From Oceanicaulis alexandrii DSM 11625 (GTDB taxonomy: Bacteria > Pseudomonadota > Alphaproteobacteria > Caulobacterales > Maricaulaceae): 64,000 nucleotides of DNA. How positions within the stretch are numbered: the stretch's first letter is position 1; every line of letters begins with the position of its first letter. The position numbers and the translations under genes are program-made. Under the pieces are notes generated by a model. That model had not been told where the DNA came from. It worked only from the letters and a program-made list of their open reading frames with translations, and made no database searches. Below, in pieces: positions 55,141-63,433 of this stretch. Location of the stretch: positions 310,001 through 374,000 of the forward strand of contig NZ_ATUP01000001.1 of NCBI RefSeq assembly GCF_000420265.1, read 5' to 3'.

Positions 55141-56208
55141 CTAGTTGAGGTCGATCATCACTTCAGCGCGACGGTTCAGCGGCTCACGCACGCCATCCGG
55201 GGTCTCAACGGCCGGGCGGCTTTCGCCGAAGGCGTCGAGAGAGATGGCGGACGACGGAACGCCAAGGCGCACCATTTCGTCGCGAACCGCACGAGCGCGG
55301 CGTTCGGACAGGCCGACATTGTAGGAGGCTGCGCCCGAGCGGTCAGCGTGACCGTCGATGTTCACAGACGCCACACCACATTCGCGAGCCTGGTTGACAG
55401 CTTGGTTGATCACCGCAGCAGCCTGGCTGGAGATCTCGGAGCGATCCCAAGCGAAGTAGACCACGAAGCCAGCGTCGTCACACACCGGCGCCGGAGGCGG
55501 CGGAGGCGGCGGCGGAGGCGGCGGGGGCGGCGGAGGAGGCGGCGGGGGCGGCGGCGCTGCAGGCTCCGGAGCGGAGAACAGATAGCGCAGGCCGATCCAG
55601 GCCTCGTGACCACCAACGCGATCCAGCTCCAGATTCGGAGCGTAATCGGTGTCGCCGTAACCGAAGTAGCGATACTCGGTGTCCAGGGTCAGGTTGCGAG
55701 CCAGCTCCCAACCGATACCAGCGATCAGCTGATAGCCGAGCGCCGCGTCAGAATCGTCAACGGTGACGAAGTTGGAAGACGCGTTGAACGTACCGGTGTC
55801 CCAGCCAGCTGCGGAAATCTCGGACTGAACCCAGCCCAGACCACCACCGATATAGGGGGTCCAGAAGGATCCGGTGTCGAAATCATAGATGAGGTTCAGC
55901 ATGCCGGACCAGACTTGGAAGTCCGAGCTGCTGTTCTCAAAATTGCCGACGGCGCCAGTGTCGTTGAAACGGTGAGCGAGCTCACCTTCCAGACGCCAGT
56001 TGTTGTTCCACTGGTAACCCAGGGCCAACTTTTCGCGGATATCGCCAGCGCCTTGAATTTCACCATTCAGGCTGCCAGAGACGTCTACGTCGCCCGGCGC
56101 GCCATAACCCAGCGCGCCACTGACGTACCAACCTTCATCCGCGACCGCCATGGACGGCGCGGCGAGGATGGCCCCGACGGCGACTGCCGAAAGAAGCTTT
56201 GTTTTCAT
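55141..56208 (-). CDS. OmpA family outer-membrane protein with a poly-proline linker
   Basis: The 355-residue precursor has a signal peptide (MKTKLLSAVAVGAILAAPSM, cleaved near AVA). An eight-stranded OmpA-type barrel follows (GWYVSGALGYG to EAWIGLRYLFSAP), then a run of 21 prolines, then a peptidoglycan-binding OmpA C-terminal domain. The latter includes VVYFAWDRSEISSQAAAVIN, INIDGHADRSG-like VNIDGHADRSGAASYN, and LSERRARAVRDEMVRLG. It anchors the outer membrane to the cell wall. Such genes are usually highly expressed; a strong terminator follows. Confidence 0.95.
   Translation of the reverse strand: MKTKLLSAVAVGAILAAPSMAVADEGWYVSGALGYGAPGDVDVSGSLNGEIQGAGDIREKLALGYQWNNNWRLEGELAHRFNDTGAVGNFENSSSDFQVWSGMLNLIYDFDTGSFWTPYIGGGLGWVQSEISAAGWDTGTFNASSNFVTVDDSDAALGYQLIAGIGWELARNLTLDTEYRYFGYGDTDYAPNLELDRVGGHEAWIGLRYLFSAPEPAAPPPPPPPPPPPPPPPPPPPPPAPVCDDAGFVVYFAWDRSEISSQAAAVINQAVNQARECGVASVNIDGHADRSGAASYNVGLSERRARAVRDEMVRLGVPSSAISLDAFGESRPAVETPDGVREPLNRRAEVMIDLN
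55492..55554 (-). repeat. In-frame trinucleotide run coding 21 prolines
   Basis: Twenty-one CCN codons in a row on the minus strand (C/A/G-GG triplets on the plus strand) form the hinge of the OmpA-like protein. The plus strand is extremely G-rich here and could fold into quadruplexes. The tract could change length by slippage without shifting frame. Confidence 0.9.
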
Positions 56209-56361
56209 CCTATCCCCCTCCGGGCGGAGAACGCCCTTCGTGTGAGCATTAAGTTTAACACAGGCCCCAACGCATCAAGATGCGCTCCAGTTCCATGTCA
56301 CGCTCATCGATACCTGATTTAGTTTCACAACACCACTGGCATTGTAGTGAAATCAGGCCTC

Positions 56362-57570
56362 TCAGCGCACGATTGAGCGGTCCCGGAGGCTCTGTATTTC
56401 ATTTTCAGTCAACCCGAGGCGTTCTTGCAACACCTCAGACGTGTGTTCCGCGAAACGAGGCGGCGCTTTTCGGTATTGCGGCCCGGTCTCTGAAAGCCGC
56501 ATGGGATTCGCGATCATCGGCGCATCACCGACCCCGGTCATCGGCAAGGTGAAAGCCAAGTTTCGAGCTTGCGCTTGCTCATGGCCAAACACTTGGTCAA
56601 GCGCCAGAATCGGTCCGCACGGAACCCCGGCCTCATGCAAACGCTCCATCCAGTGAGCTGACGTCGCCGCATTCAGGGTGAGCGTGATGTCCGCAACCAG
56701 AACCTCCCGATTGGCCACCCGGTCCGCGTTACGCATGAAACGCGAATCAGTCGCCCAGTCAGGCCGTCCCAACGCCTGTGCGAAAGCCTGAAACTGGCCG
56801 TCATTGCCTACAGCCACAGCTATGCGGCCGTCAGAGGTCGGAAAGTCCTGATAGGGAACAATATTGGGATGCGCGTTCCCCTGGCGGCCGGGTGTTTTTC
56901 CCGAGACGAAGAAATTCGCCGCCTGATTGGCCAGCATCGCCGCCTGCACATCAAACAACGCCATGTCGATATGCTGACCGCCCTGCCCTTTCGTTCGGGC
57001 CAGGAGCCCCGCCATCACGGCGCCGGCCGCATATACGCCGGTGAACAGGTCCACCGCCGGCACCCCCACCTTCATGGGCGCGTCCTCGCCCGTGACACTC
57101 ATCAGTCCGCCCATGGCCTGGATGAGAAAATCGTAGCCGGGCTGGTCTTTCCAGGGCCCGGTCTGGCCAAAGCCCGTAACCGAGCAATAGACGAGATCGG
57201 GATTGACCGCTTTCAGGCTGTCATAGTCCAGGCCGTATTTCTTCAAGCCGCCGGTTTTATAGTTTTCGATCACCACATCGCTGTCTGCGGCCAGCTTTTT
57301 CAACATCGCCTGGCCTTCGGGCTCAGCGATGTTCACGGCGATCGAGCGCTTGTTGCGGTTCGCACAGAGATAATACGCCGCGTCGGCGTCCTGTCCGCCC
57401 TCATCTTTGAGAAACGGCGGTCCCCAGCGCCGCGTATCATCGCCTGATTTGGGATTTTCGACCTTGATCACATCCGCGCCGAGGTCTCCCAGAATTTGAG
57501 CGCACCATGGGCCCGCCAGCACACGCGAAAGATCCAGAACGCGAATATGAGATAATGGCGCAGGGCTCAT
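56362..57570 (-). CDS. CaiB/BaiF family CoA-transferase (class III)
   Basis: Class III CoA-transferases move CoA between carboxylic acids through an aspartyl intermediate. The 402-residue product has IRVLDLSRVLAGPWCAQILG, DVIKVENPKSGDDTRRWGPP, CANRNKRSIAVNI and VIENYKTGGLKKYGLDYDSL. The segment GRQGNAHPNIVPYQDFPTSD is also typical. No neighbouring gene points to a particular acyl-CoA, so the substrate is open. It is divergent from recQ, with about 115 bases between the starts. Confidence 0.92.
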   Translation of the reverse strand: MSPAPLSHIRVLDLSRVLAGPWCAQILGDLGADVIKVENPKSGDDTRRWGPPFLKDEGGQDADAAYYLCANRNKRSIAVNIAEPEGQAMLKKLAADSDVVIENYKTGGLKKYGLDYDSLKAVNPDLVYCSVTGFGQTGPWKDQPGYDFLIQAMGGLMSVTGEDAPMKVGVPAVDLFTGVYAAGAVMAGLLARTKGQGGQHIDMALFDVQAAMLANQAANFFVSGKTPGRQGNAHPNIVPYQDFPTSDGRIAVAVGNDGQFQAFAQALGRPDWATDSRFMRNADRVANREVLVADITLTLNAATSAHWMERLHEAGVPCGPILALDQVFGHEQAQARNLAFTLPMTGVGDAPMIANPMRLSETGPQYRKAPPRFAEHTSEVLQERLGLTENEIQSLRDRSIVR

Positions 57571-57686
57571 GGACAGATCCTTGTGGGCGGAAAAAACAGC
57601 TGAGGTCTGGGCTACCCCCGCGCCTGCGCCAGCGCAAGCAGCCCTTGCGTATTGCTCCCGCTCTCCCGCCGCCTAGCCTGCCCGTC

Positions 57687-59522
57687 ATGGCGCACAGCGA
57701 TTCGACCCTTTCCCCGCAGCTCGATCAGGCCCGTCAAACCATGGCGGAGGTGTTCGGCTATCACGACTTCCGGCCCGGACAGGCCGAGATCATCGACAGC
57801 GTCCTCAAAGGCCGCGACGTGCTGGCGGTGATGCCTACGGGCCGCGGCAAATCCATGTGTTTTCAATTACCCGCTCTGCTCAGAGGCGGGCTGACGGTCG
57901 TGATATCTCCCCTGATCGCCCTGATGCGCGACCAGGTCAGCGCACTGCAGGCCGTGGGCGTGAACGCCGCCGCCCTGACGTCCACCGATGAAGCGCAGGA
58001 CCGCGAAGCAGCCTGGCGCGCACTCGATGACGGCAGCTTGCGGCTGTTATACATGGCGCCCGAACGCATGGCGGTTCCTGGCCTTGCGGAACGGCTGGGC
58101 CGGGCGGGCCTGTCGATGATCGCTGTGGATGAAGCCCATTGCGTCTCGCAATGGGGCCATGATTTCCGTCCCGATTATCTCAGGATCTCGGAGTTCGCCC
58201 AGGCTGCGGGCCGGCCACAAATCGCCGCCTTCACCGCCACCGCTGACGCTGCAGCGCGGCGCGACATCGCCGGTCGGTTGTTCGAGCAGGCCCCCGACGA
58301 ATTCGTTTCCGGCTTTGATCGCCCCAACCTGCACCTGGCCGTCGGCGCGCGGCGGTCCGGCGCCGCCCAGATCATCGACTTCGTCAAGGCGCGGCCAGAA
58401 CGGGCGGGCATCATCTATTGCTCCAGCCGGAAGGCGTGCGACGATATCGCCGCCAAGCTGCAAGCCGAGAACATCTACGCCCTGTCCTATCATGCAGGCT
58501 TTGACGCCCAGACGCGCAGCTTCCGACAGGACGAATTTGTCAAGGGCGACGGCGTGGTGATGTGCGCCACCATCGCCTTCGGCATGGGCGTGGACAAACC
58601 TGACGTGCGCTATGTCCTTCACGCCGCCCTGCCCAGCTCCATGGAAGCCTATTACCAGGAGATCGGGCGCGCCGGACGCGATGGCGACCCGGCGGATACG
58701 CTCATGCTCTGGTCATTGTCTGACGCCGCCTTGCGCCGTCGCCAGATCAATGAAGGCGACTCGGACGAAGAGCGAAAGCGCATGGAGCTGCGGCGCCTGT
58801 CCGCGCTGATCGCCTATTGCGAAGCCCCCCAATGTCGGCGTCAGACCCTGCTGGGTTATTTTGGCGACGAGATTGAGCCCTGCGGGCATTGCGATCTGTG
58901 TGATGATCCGCCCAAGCTGATTGACGGGCAGGTCCTGGCGCAAAAAGCCATGTCGGCGATCGCCCGGACGGGCCAGCGTTTCGGCCTGGAGCATCTGATC
59001 AGCGTTCTGCGCGGCCTGAAAACCGACAAGGTGATGGCGCGGGGCCATGACGCCCTGCCCACCTTCGGCGTCGGCGAAGACCTGTCCAAGGACCAATGGA
59101 TGAGCGTCTTTCGTCAGCTCTTCGCCTCCGGCGCCATCGATCAGCCGATCGATGGTCATGGCGAATGGATCATCACCCCCAAGGGCAAGCAGATCCTGTT
59201 CGGCAAGCTTCCGATCAAGTTGCGTCCGCCGGAGGAACAACGCGGCGTCCGTTCGTCCCGGGCCCGCCCCAGCGACGCCGCCGACCAATTATTATCCGAG
59301 GCTGATCGCGCCCTTTATACTGCACTGCGCAAAAAACGTCTGGAGCTCGCCAAGGACTCCGGCAAACCCGCCTACACCATCTTCGCTGACCGGACCCTGA
59401 TCGAAATGGCGGCCAGCAAACCGCGAACCGCGGAAGACATGTCACATGTCTTTGGTGTCGGCGCCCGCAAGCTCGAGCGCTATGGCGCCGAGTTTCTTGC
59501 CGTGATTGAAAACGAGCTCTAG
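57687..59522 (+). CDS. recQ: ATP-dependent DNA helicase RecQ
   Basis: RecQ unwinds DNA 3' to 5' in recombination and replication repair. The 611-residue product has Walker A MPTGRGKS (residues 49-56), the DEAH box VDEAHCVSQWGHDFRPDY, FTATAD, the helicase C motif YYQEIGRAGRDGDP, the zinc cluster CRRQTLLGYFGD...CGHCDLC, a winged helix and a C-terminal HRDC domain. The ATG at 57687 begins the family-like sequence (MAHSDSTLSPQLDQARQTMA); a longer in-frame version running into the CoA-transferase region is rejected. Confidence 0.95.
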   Translation: MAHSDSTLSPQLDQARQTMAEVFGYHDFRPGQAEIIDSVLKGRDVLAVMPTGRGKSMCFQLPALLRGGLTVVISPLIALMRDQVSALQAVGVNAAALTSTDEAQDREAAWRALDDGSLRLLYMAPERMAVPGLAERLGRAGLSMIAVDEAHCVSQWGHDFRPDYLRISEFAQAAGRPQIAAFTATADAAARRDIAGRLFEQAPDEFVSGFDRPNLHLAVGARRSGAAQIIDFVKARPERAGIIYCSSRKACDDIAAKLQAENIYALSYHAGFDAQTRSFRQDEFVKGDGVVMCATIAFGMGVDKPDVRYVLHAALPSSMEAYYQEIGRAGRDGDPADTLMLWSLSDAALRRRQINEGDSDEERKRMELRRLSALIAYCEAPQCRRQTLLGYFGDEIEPCGHCDLCDDPPKLIDGQVLAQKAMSAIARTGQRFGLEHLISVLRGLKTDKVMARGHDALPTFGVGEDLSKDQWMSVFRQLFASGAIDQPIDGHGEWIITPKGKQILFGKLPIKLRPPEEQRGVRSSRARPSDAADQLLSEADRALYTALRKKRLELAKDSGKPAYTIFADRTLIEMAASKPRTAEDMSHVFGVGARKLERYGAEFLAVIENEL

Positions 59523-60064
59523 ACACTCTTTTGGCGAGAAAATAGCGGATTGCGGGCACTCATGTGCTCGATAGTCAGGAATTGGTGCACGATAGACGAG
59601 CAACAGCGATCTGCTTGTCCGCATATTTTTTATTCTCTTTGACCAAAGTCCTAGCCGTCTGGAACCGTGCACATGCGGCCTCGGGGTCGTCTCTAAAACT
59701 AGAAGGCGGGCTGGTCCCGCCTTTTTTTCTGCTTTCAAATCCAGATTTGTAATCAGGGCGACTGTGGCTTCTTCGCCATAGAACTCTGATGCGCATCAAA
59801 AAGTTTTCACTTTTTTGTTGCGACGCAGCAAGCGCTCTGCAAAGGTTTTGTTAACGACAGACGCAGCTCAAGCTGCGCGCGTATTTAGAGACGCACCGCC
59901 GGCCGCCGCAAACCGCGACGGAGGCACATATGAGACAGGACCAGACCGGCGCCGCCCGGCTCTTCGGCACGCAAGCGCGCCGCATCCTTCGTCGTATTCA
60001 TTCGACCCGACTGGACGAGGCCGGCCTTGCTCCGTCCCGTCAGAGTGCGACCGAGGACACCATC
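59523..60064. other. Intergenic region recQ-amt
   Basis: No recognised gene lies in this 540-base stretch. It is AT-richer than its surroundings at 59620-59640 and 59790-59850. It holds the terminator at 59703-59728 and a lone NtrC-like half-site TTGGTGCA (59582-59589). An in-frame extension of amt starts at ATG 59930 behind a strong GGAGG. I find no convincing sigma-54 promoter or riboswitch. The glnK gene, which commonly precedes amt, is absent. Confidence 0.6.
59703..59728 (+). terminator. Rho-independent terminator 180 bases past recQ
   Basis: Perfect 8-base arms (59703-59710 with 59716-59723) enclose a 5-base loop, and seven T follow. The gap between the recQ stop and this site is long for a simple 3' end, so it may instead end a small untranslated transcript. 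Confidence 0.8.
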
Positions 60065-61444
60065 ATGACCGATTTTAACGGCGCGCAGACTAGCCTGCGC
60101 GCACGCGCCACGCGCCTGGGGGCTTTGGCGCTGGCCGCTTTGAGTTTCACGGCCCTGGCGTCAGAATCCGCCTTCGCCCAGGTAAGCGATGAAACAGCTT
60201 ATATTTTCAACACGCTGCTCTTCCTGATTGGCGGCTTCCTGGTGATGTGGATGGCGGCCGGCTTCGCCATGCTGGAAGCGGGCTTTGTGCGCACCAAGCA
60301 CGCAGCCGTCATCTGCCTGAAAAATATCGGGCTTTATTCTGTCGCCGGCCTGATGTTCTTCGTCATCGGCTACAATCTGATGTACTCCGGCGTGGGGGAC
60401 CATGGCGGCCTGATCGGCACGCCTTCCATGTGGTCGCCTTCTGAAACCGCCGCGGATGACGCGATCGACGTCACGGCCGCGGGCTATTCAAGCGCGTCCG
60501 ACTGGTTCTTCCAGATGGTGTTCGTGGCCACCACTGCCTCGATTGTCTCAGGCGCTGTCGCGGAACGCGTGCGTATCGGATCCTTCTTCATCTTCACGGC
60601 GGTGCTCGCCGGGGTGATCTACCCCATCCAGGGATCCTGGGAATGGGGCGCTGGCTGGCTGGATTCGCAGTTCGGCTTCTCCGATTTTGCAGGCTCCACC
60701 CTGGTGCACTCCACCGGCGGCTGGGCGGCGCTGGCCGGAGTCATCTTGCTGGGCGCACGCCGCGGACGCTTTGTCGACGGCAAGCCGGTGACCATGCACG
60801 GCTCATCCCTGCCGCTGGCGACGCTGGGCACTTTCATCCTGTGGTTCGGCTGGTTCGGCTTTAACGGCGCTTCGCAACTCGCCCTGGGCAGCGCAGCCGA
60901 CGCCACCGCCGTGTCGCAGATCTTCGCCAACACCAACATGGCCGCCGCCTCCGGCGTCGTGGTCGCCTATATCGTCTCCATGCTTCTGGGTAAGGGCAAA
61001 GCCAATCTGGGCTCGGTTCTGAACGGCGCCCTCGCCGGCCTTGTCGCCATTACAGCGGAACCTCTGACCCCGACCATTCTGGAAGCCATCCTGATCGGCG
61101 GCGTCGGCGCGGTGATCGCCACCTTCGGCGCGGTGCTGCTGGAAGCCATCCGCCTGGATGACGTGGTTGGCGCGATCCCGGTCCACCTCATGGCCGGCAT
61201 CTGGGGCACCATGGCCGTACCTTTGACCAACTCTGATGCAAGCTTTCTTGGACAGGCTGTCGGCGTCGGCGCGATTGGGGCCTTCGTCTTCATCACCAGC
61301 TTCGTTCTCTGGCTGGCTTTGAAAGTCACGCTCGGCATCCGCTTGAACCCCGATGAGGAAGAGGTCGGTGGCGACCTCTCTGAACTGGGTCACAGCGCCT
61401 ATCCCGAGTTCACATCAAAAACCGCGCACAAACCCGCTGAATAA
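60065..61444 (+). CDS. amt: Ammonium transporter (Amt family)
   Basis: Amt proteins conduct ammonium/ammonia through the inner membrane as trimers. With ATG 60065 the product has 459 residues: an N-terminal segment ending in a cleavable-looking signal (LALAALSFTALASESAFAQ), then eleven membrane helices. The family motifs include FAMLEAGFVRTKHAAVICLK, FVATTASIVSGAVAERVRI and LVHSTGGWAALAGVILLGAR; the pore histidine appears in VHLMAGIWGTMAVPL. GAGG stands eight bases ahead. ATG 59930, in frame with no stop between and a stronger GGAGG, would add 45 residues; which start is used is open. A TorF-type porin gene follows. Confidence 0.93.
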   Translation: MTDFNGAQTSLRARATRLGALALAALSFTALASESAFAQVSDETAYIFNTLLFLIGGFLVMWMAAGFAMLEAGFVRTKHAAVICLKNIGLYSVAGLMFFVIGYNLMYSGVGDHGGLIGTPSMWSPSETAADDAIDVTAAGYSSASDWFFQMVFVATTASIVSGAVAERVRIGSFFIFTAVLAGVIYPIQGSWEWGAGWLDSQFGFSDFAGSTLVHSTGGWAALAGVILLGARRGRFVDGKPVTMHGSSLPLATLGTFILWFGWFGFNGASQLALGSAADATAVSQIFANTNMAAASGVVVAYIVSMLLGKGKANLGSVLNGALAGLVAITAEPLTPTILEAILIGGVGAVIATFGAVLLEAIRLDDVVGAIPVHLMAGIWGTMAVPLTNSDASFLGQAVGVGAIGAFVFITSFVLWLALKVTLGIRLNPDEEEVGGDLSELGHSAYPEFTSKTAHKPAE

Positions 61445-61452
61445 CCGGATCA

Positions 61453-61478
61453 GCGAGGCGGCTGATGCGCCGCCTCGC
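61453..61478 (+). repeat. Intercistronic hairpin between amt and the porin gene
   Basis: Perfect 10-base arms (61453-61462 with 61469-61478) enclose a 6-base loop, with no T run after it. It could attenuate read-through or protect the amt mRNA end. Confidence 0.45.
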
Positions 61479-61531
61479 CTGCCCCCGGTAAGCCATATGA
61501 CCACCGATACAATTTTAAATGGAGAACAACC

Positions 61532-62236
61532 ATGAAATCCGCAAACTTACTCGCAGCAAGCGCGCTCCCTCTGGCCCTGGTGGCCACCGCGAGCCTTTCC
61601 ACCGGGGCCGCCCAGGCGCAGGAAGTCTCGGCGAATGTGGCGATGACCACGGATTATCGCTTCCGCGGCGCCTCGCTCAGCGATGAGGCCATCGCCATCC
61701 AGGGCGGCTTTGACGTTGCCTTTGACTCCGGTTTTTACGCCGGAACATGGGGATCGAGCATCGAGCCCGTGGGCAATTCGGAAATTGAGCTGGACCTGTA
61801 CGCCGGATATGGCGGCACGGTCGGCGCGCTCAGCTATGATGTGGGCTTGATCGGATATTTCTATCCCGGCGCTGAAGATGTCGCCTATGCCGAAGTCTAT
61901 GGCAGCCTGACCGGCACGATCGGTCTGGTGGAGACCACCGGCACGGTCGCCTACGCCCCCGAACAGGACAATCTGGGCGATGACGACAATCTCTATCTGA
62001 ATCTCTCAGGCTCAGCGCCCTTGGGTGAGTCCGGTCTCAGCCTGATGGCGGGCATCGGTTATGAAACCGGCGCCTTCGGCGATCTTGATGGCGATGGCGA
62101 CGACAAGGTCGACTGGACGATCGGCGTCGGCGGCTCGGCGTATGGCGTGGATTGGGCGCTGGCCTATATCGACACCAGCGAAGACACGGACGGGTCGGAT
62201 GAAACCGCCGTCTTCACCATCTCCAAAGCCTTCTAG
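61532..62236 (+). CDS. TorF family putative porin
   Basis: The 234-residue precursor has a signal peptide ending near GAAQAQ. A barrel follows, opening EVSANVAMTTDYRFRGASLS, the TorF (Gcw_chp) signature, with regular strands (SYDVGLIGYFYPG, GTIGLVETTGTVAYAPEQD) and a C-terminal phenylalanine (TVFTISKAF-like end). TorF-type porins are often linked to nitrogen or energy sources. Its place 87 bases behind amt suggests ammonium passage across the outer membrane (inference). GGAG precedes the ATG. Confidence 0.88.
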   Translation: MKSANLLAASALPLALVATASLSTGAAQAQEVSANVAMTTDYRFRGASLSDEAIAIQGGFDVAFDSGFYAGTWGSSIEPVGNSEIELDLYAGYGGTVGALSYDVGLIGYFYPGAEDVAYAEVYGSLTGTIGLVETTGTVAYAPEQDNLGDDDNLYLNLSGSAPLGESGLSLMAGIGYETGAFGDLDGDGDDKVDWTIGVGGSAYGVDWALAYIDTSEDTDGSDETAVFTISKAF

Positions 62237-62256
62237 ACAAGAAGCCTGTTCCATCG

Positions 62257-62289
62257 GCGGTCTGAAACGGGGACTCCGTTTCAGACCGC
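62257..62289 (+). terminator. Strong hairpin after the porin gene, no T run
   Basis: Perfect 14-base arms (62257-62270 with 62276-62289) enclose a 5-base loop, 20 bases past the porin stop codon. The stem is long enough to stop transcription or stabilise the 3' end, but only scattered T follow. Confidence 0.55.
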
Positions 62290-62324
62290 TTGTCTGTTGA
62301 CCGCCAGCCGCCAAAGGCGTCGCC

Positions 62325-62639
62325 ATGCGTCCCCTGTTCCGCACCCCGTCTGATGATCAGTTGAAAAGCCTCTCTGAAACGGATCTGCGTCTGTTTGTGG
62401 CGCACCAGAAATATAATGTGCGCTCCAGACGGCTCGCTCTGAAGGAACTGCGCCAGAGACAGGCCCCACAGGGCTTCTCAGCCTCGCAGGCAAGCGCCCC
62501 GCCTCACATATCAGGACCGCTGACCTCCGGGCCCGATTACAGGCCAAAAGGCGGGCTTGCGGATATCGCCTGGCTCGGCGTCCTGCTGGGCGCCGGCGCC
62601 CTGACGCTTCATGTGATCAGTTGGTGGGGCGGGCTCTAG
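62325..62639 (+). CDS. Small hypothetical protein with C-terminal membrane helix
   Basis: I do not recognise this 104-residue product. The first 45 residues are charged and helical (DDQLKSLSETDLRLFVAHQK, then RSRRLALKELRQRQ). A Pro/Ser-rich linker follows, and a single hydrophobic helix near the end (DIAWLGVLLGAGALTLHVIS) would make it a tail-anchored or bitopic inner-membrane protein. Codon pattern and third-position GC look like neighbouring genes. Confidence 0.6.
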   Translation: MRPLFRTPSDDQLKSLSETDLRLFVAHQKYNVRSRRLALKELRQRQAPQGFSASQASAPPHISGPLTSGPDYRPKGGLADIAWLGVLLGAGALTLHVISWWGGL

Positions 62640-62642
62640 GCC

Positions 62643-63104
62643 TTATTCCGCCGCCGACGTGTGATCATGCACCACGCGCCAGCCCTCCTCGCGTTTACGA
62701 ACGATCAGCGTGAACAGCCCGGTGGGTTCATCCGCCTCGCGGTAGAGCGTCCAGCGCCCGAACACATAGGCGGCGTCGTCTGAGAGCTGGGTGACGTCGA
62801 GATCGGTGAACGCCAGCCAGCCCATGGCGTCCGGCGTGTCATAGCGCGCCTGATAGCGCGCCAAAGTCGCCGCCCAGCCCGTGGTCACCGATCCACCCGA
62901 GGCGAACCGCAAATCCTCGCTTTGAAGATATCCGTCCATGAAGCCGGGAATATCGCCGGCGTTCCAGGCGTCCTGCTGGGCGGTCAGCACCTCACAGATC
63001 GACTGAACCTCAGCGCCCGTTCCGCTGCAGGAAGGCGCGTCCGTCTGGGCCTGAACGAGAAAAGCGGCGGCGAGCGCACTGACAATCATCATCGGGGACC
63101 CCAT
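62643..63104 (-). CDS. Exported DUF4440/SnoaL-like (NTF2 fold) protein
   Basis: The 153-residue product has a signal peptide (MMIVSALAAAFLVQAQ). An NTF2-like fold follows: VLTAQQDAWNAGDIPGFMDG, LRFASGGSVTTGWAATLARY, AYVFGRWTLYREADEPTGLF and the end GWRVVHDHTSA, with the conserved final histidines. Members of the SgcJ/EcaC-DUF4440 group are enzymes or binding proteins of unknown substrate. It faces the small hypothetical gene tail to tail with a 3-base gap. Confidence 0.8.
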   Translation of the reverse strand: MGSPMMIVSALAAAFLVQAQTDAPSCSGTGAEVQSICEVLTAQQDAWNAGDIPGFMDGYLQSEDLRFASGGSVTTGWAATLARYQARYDTPDAMGWLAFTDLDVTQLSDDAAYVFGRWTLYREADEPTGLFTLIVRKREEGWRVVHDHTSAAE

Positions 63105-63249
63105 TTTCCATCTAACGACAGACAGAGTGAAGCGCGCCTGACGACACCGTCAACGCTTGATGAGATAGCGATGTCAGGAATGAGGAAGCGCAATAGTCTG
63201 GAGAAACAATCACCACCACCCCATAAAACGCCATGTTTTCAGGGAGAAG

Positions 63250-63325
63250 TGGTGAGCCGACAGGGATTCGAACCCTGGACCTACTGATTAAAAGTCAGTT
63301 GCTCTACCAGCTGAGCTATCGGCTC
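63250..63325 (-). tRNA. tRNA-Lys (anticodon UUU)
   Basis: A 76-base cloverleaf on the minus strand. The acceptor arm is GAGCCGA/TCGGCTC, the D arm contains GCTCAGCTGGTAGAGC, the anticodon stem-loop ACTGACTTTTAATCAGT carries UUU (63290-63292), and the T arm contains GGTTCGAATCC. The discriminator is A and CCA is encoded. Confidence 0.97.
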
Positions 63326-63433
63326 TCCGTCTCGAGAGGCGCGGAACCTATAACCGGCGCCCCATACGGTCAACCCGGCTATATGCGGGAAACCCCCTCT
63401 TTTACAGTTGCACGATCATGATAGGACATAAGC

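Noticed and set aside
59575-59799. 74-codon minus-strand frame in the recQ-amt gap, perhaps a gene remnant
   Set aside because: No recognisable domain and no ribosome-binding site, and it crosses the terminator; a short frame by chance is more likely.
59582-59930. NtrC/sigma-54 control of amt
   Set aside because: Only a single NtrC-like half-site (TTGGTGCA) is seen and no GG-N10-GC promoter of the proper form could be found.
59815-60078. 87-codon frame overlapping the 5' end of amt in another frame
   Set aside because: It overlaps the better-supported amt extension and start, and its composition is unlike its neighbours.
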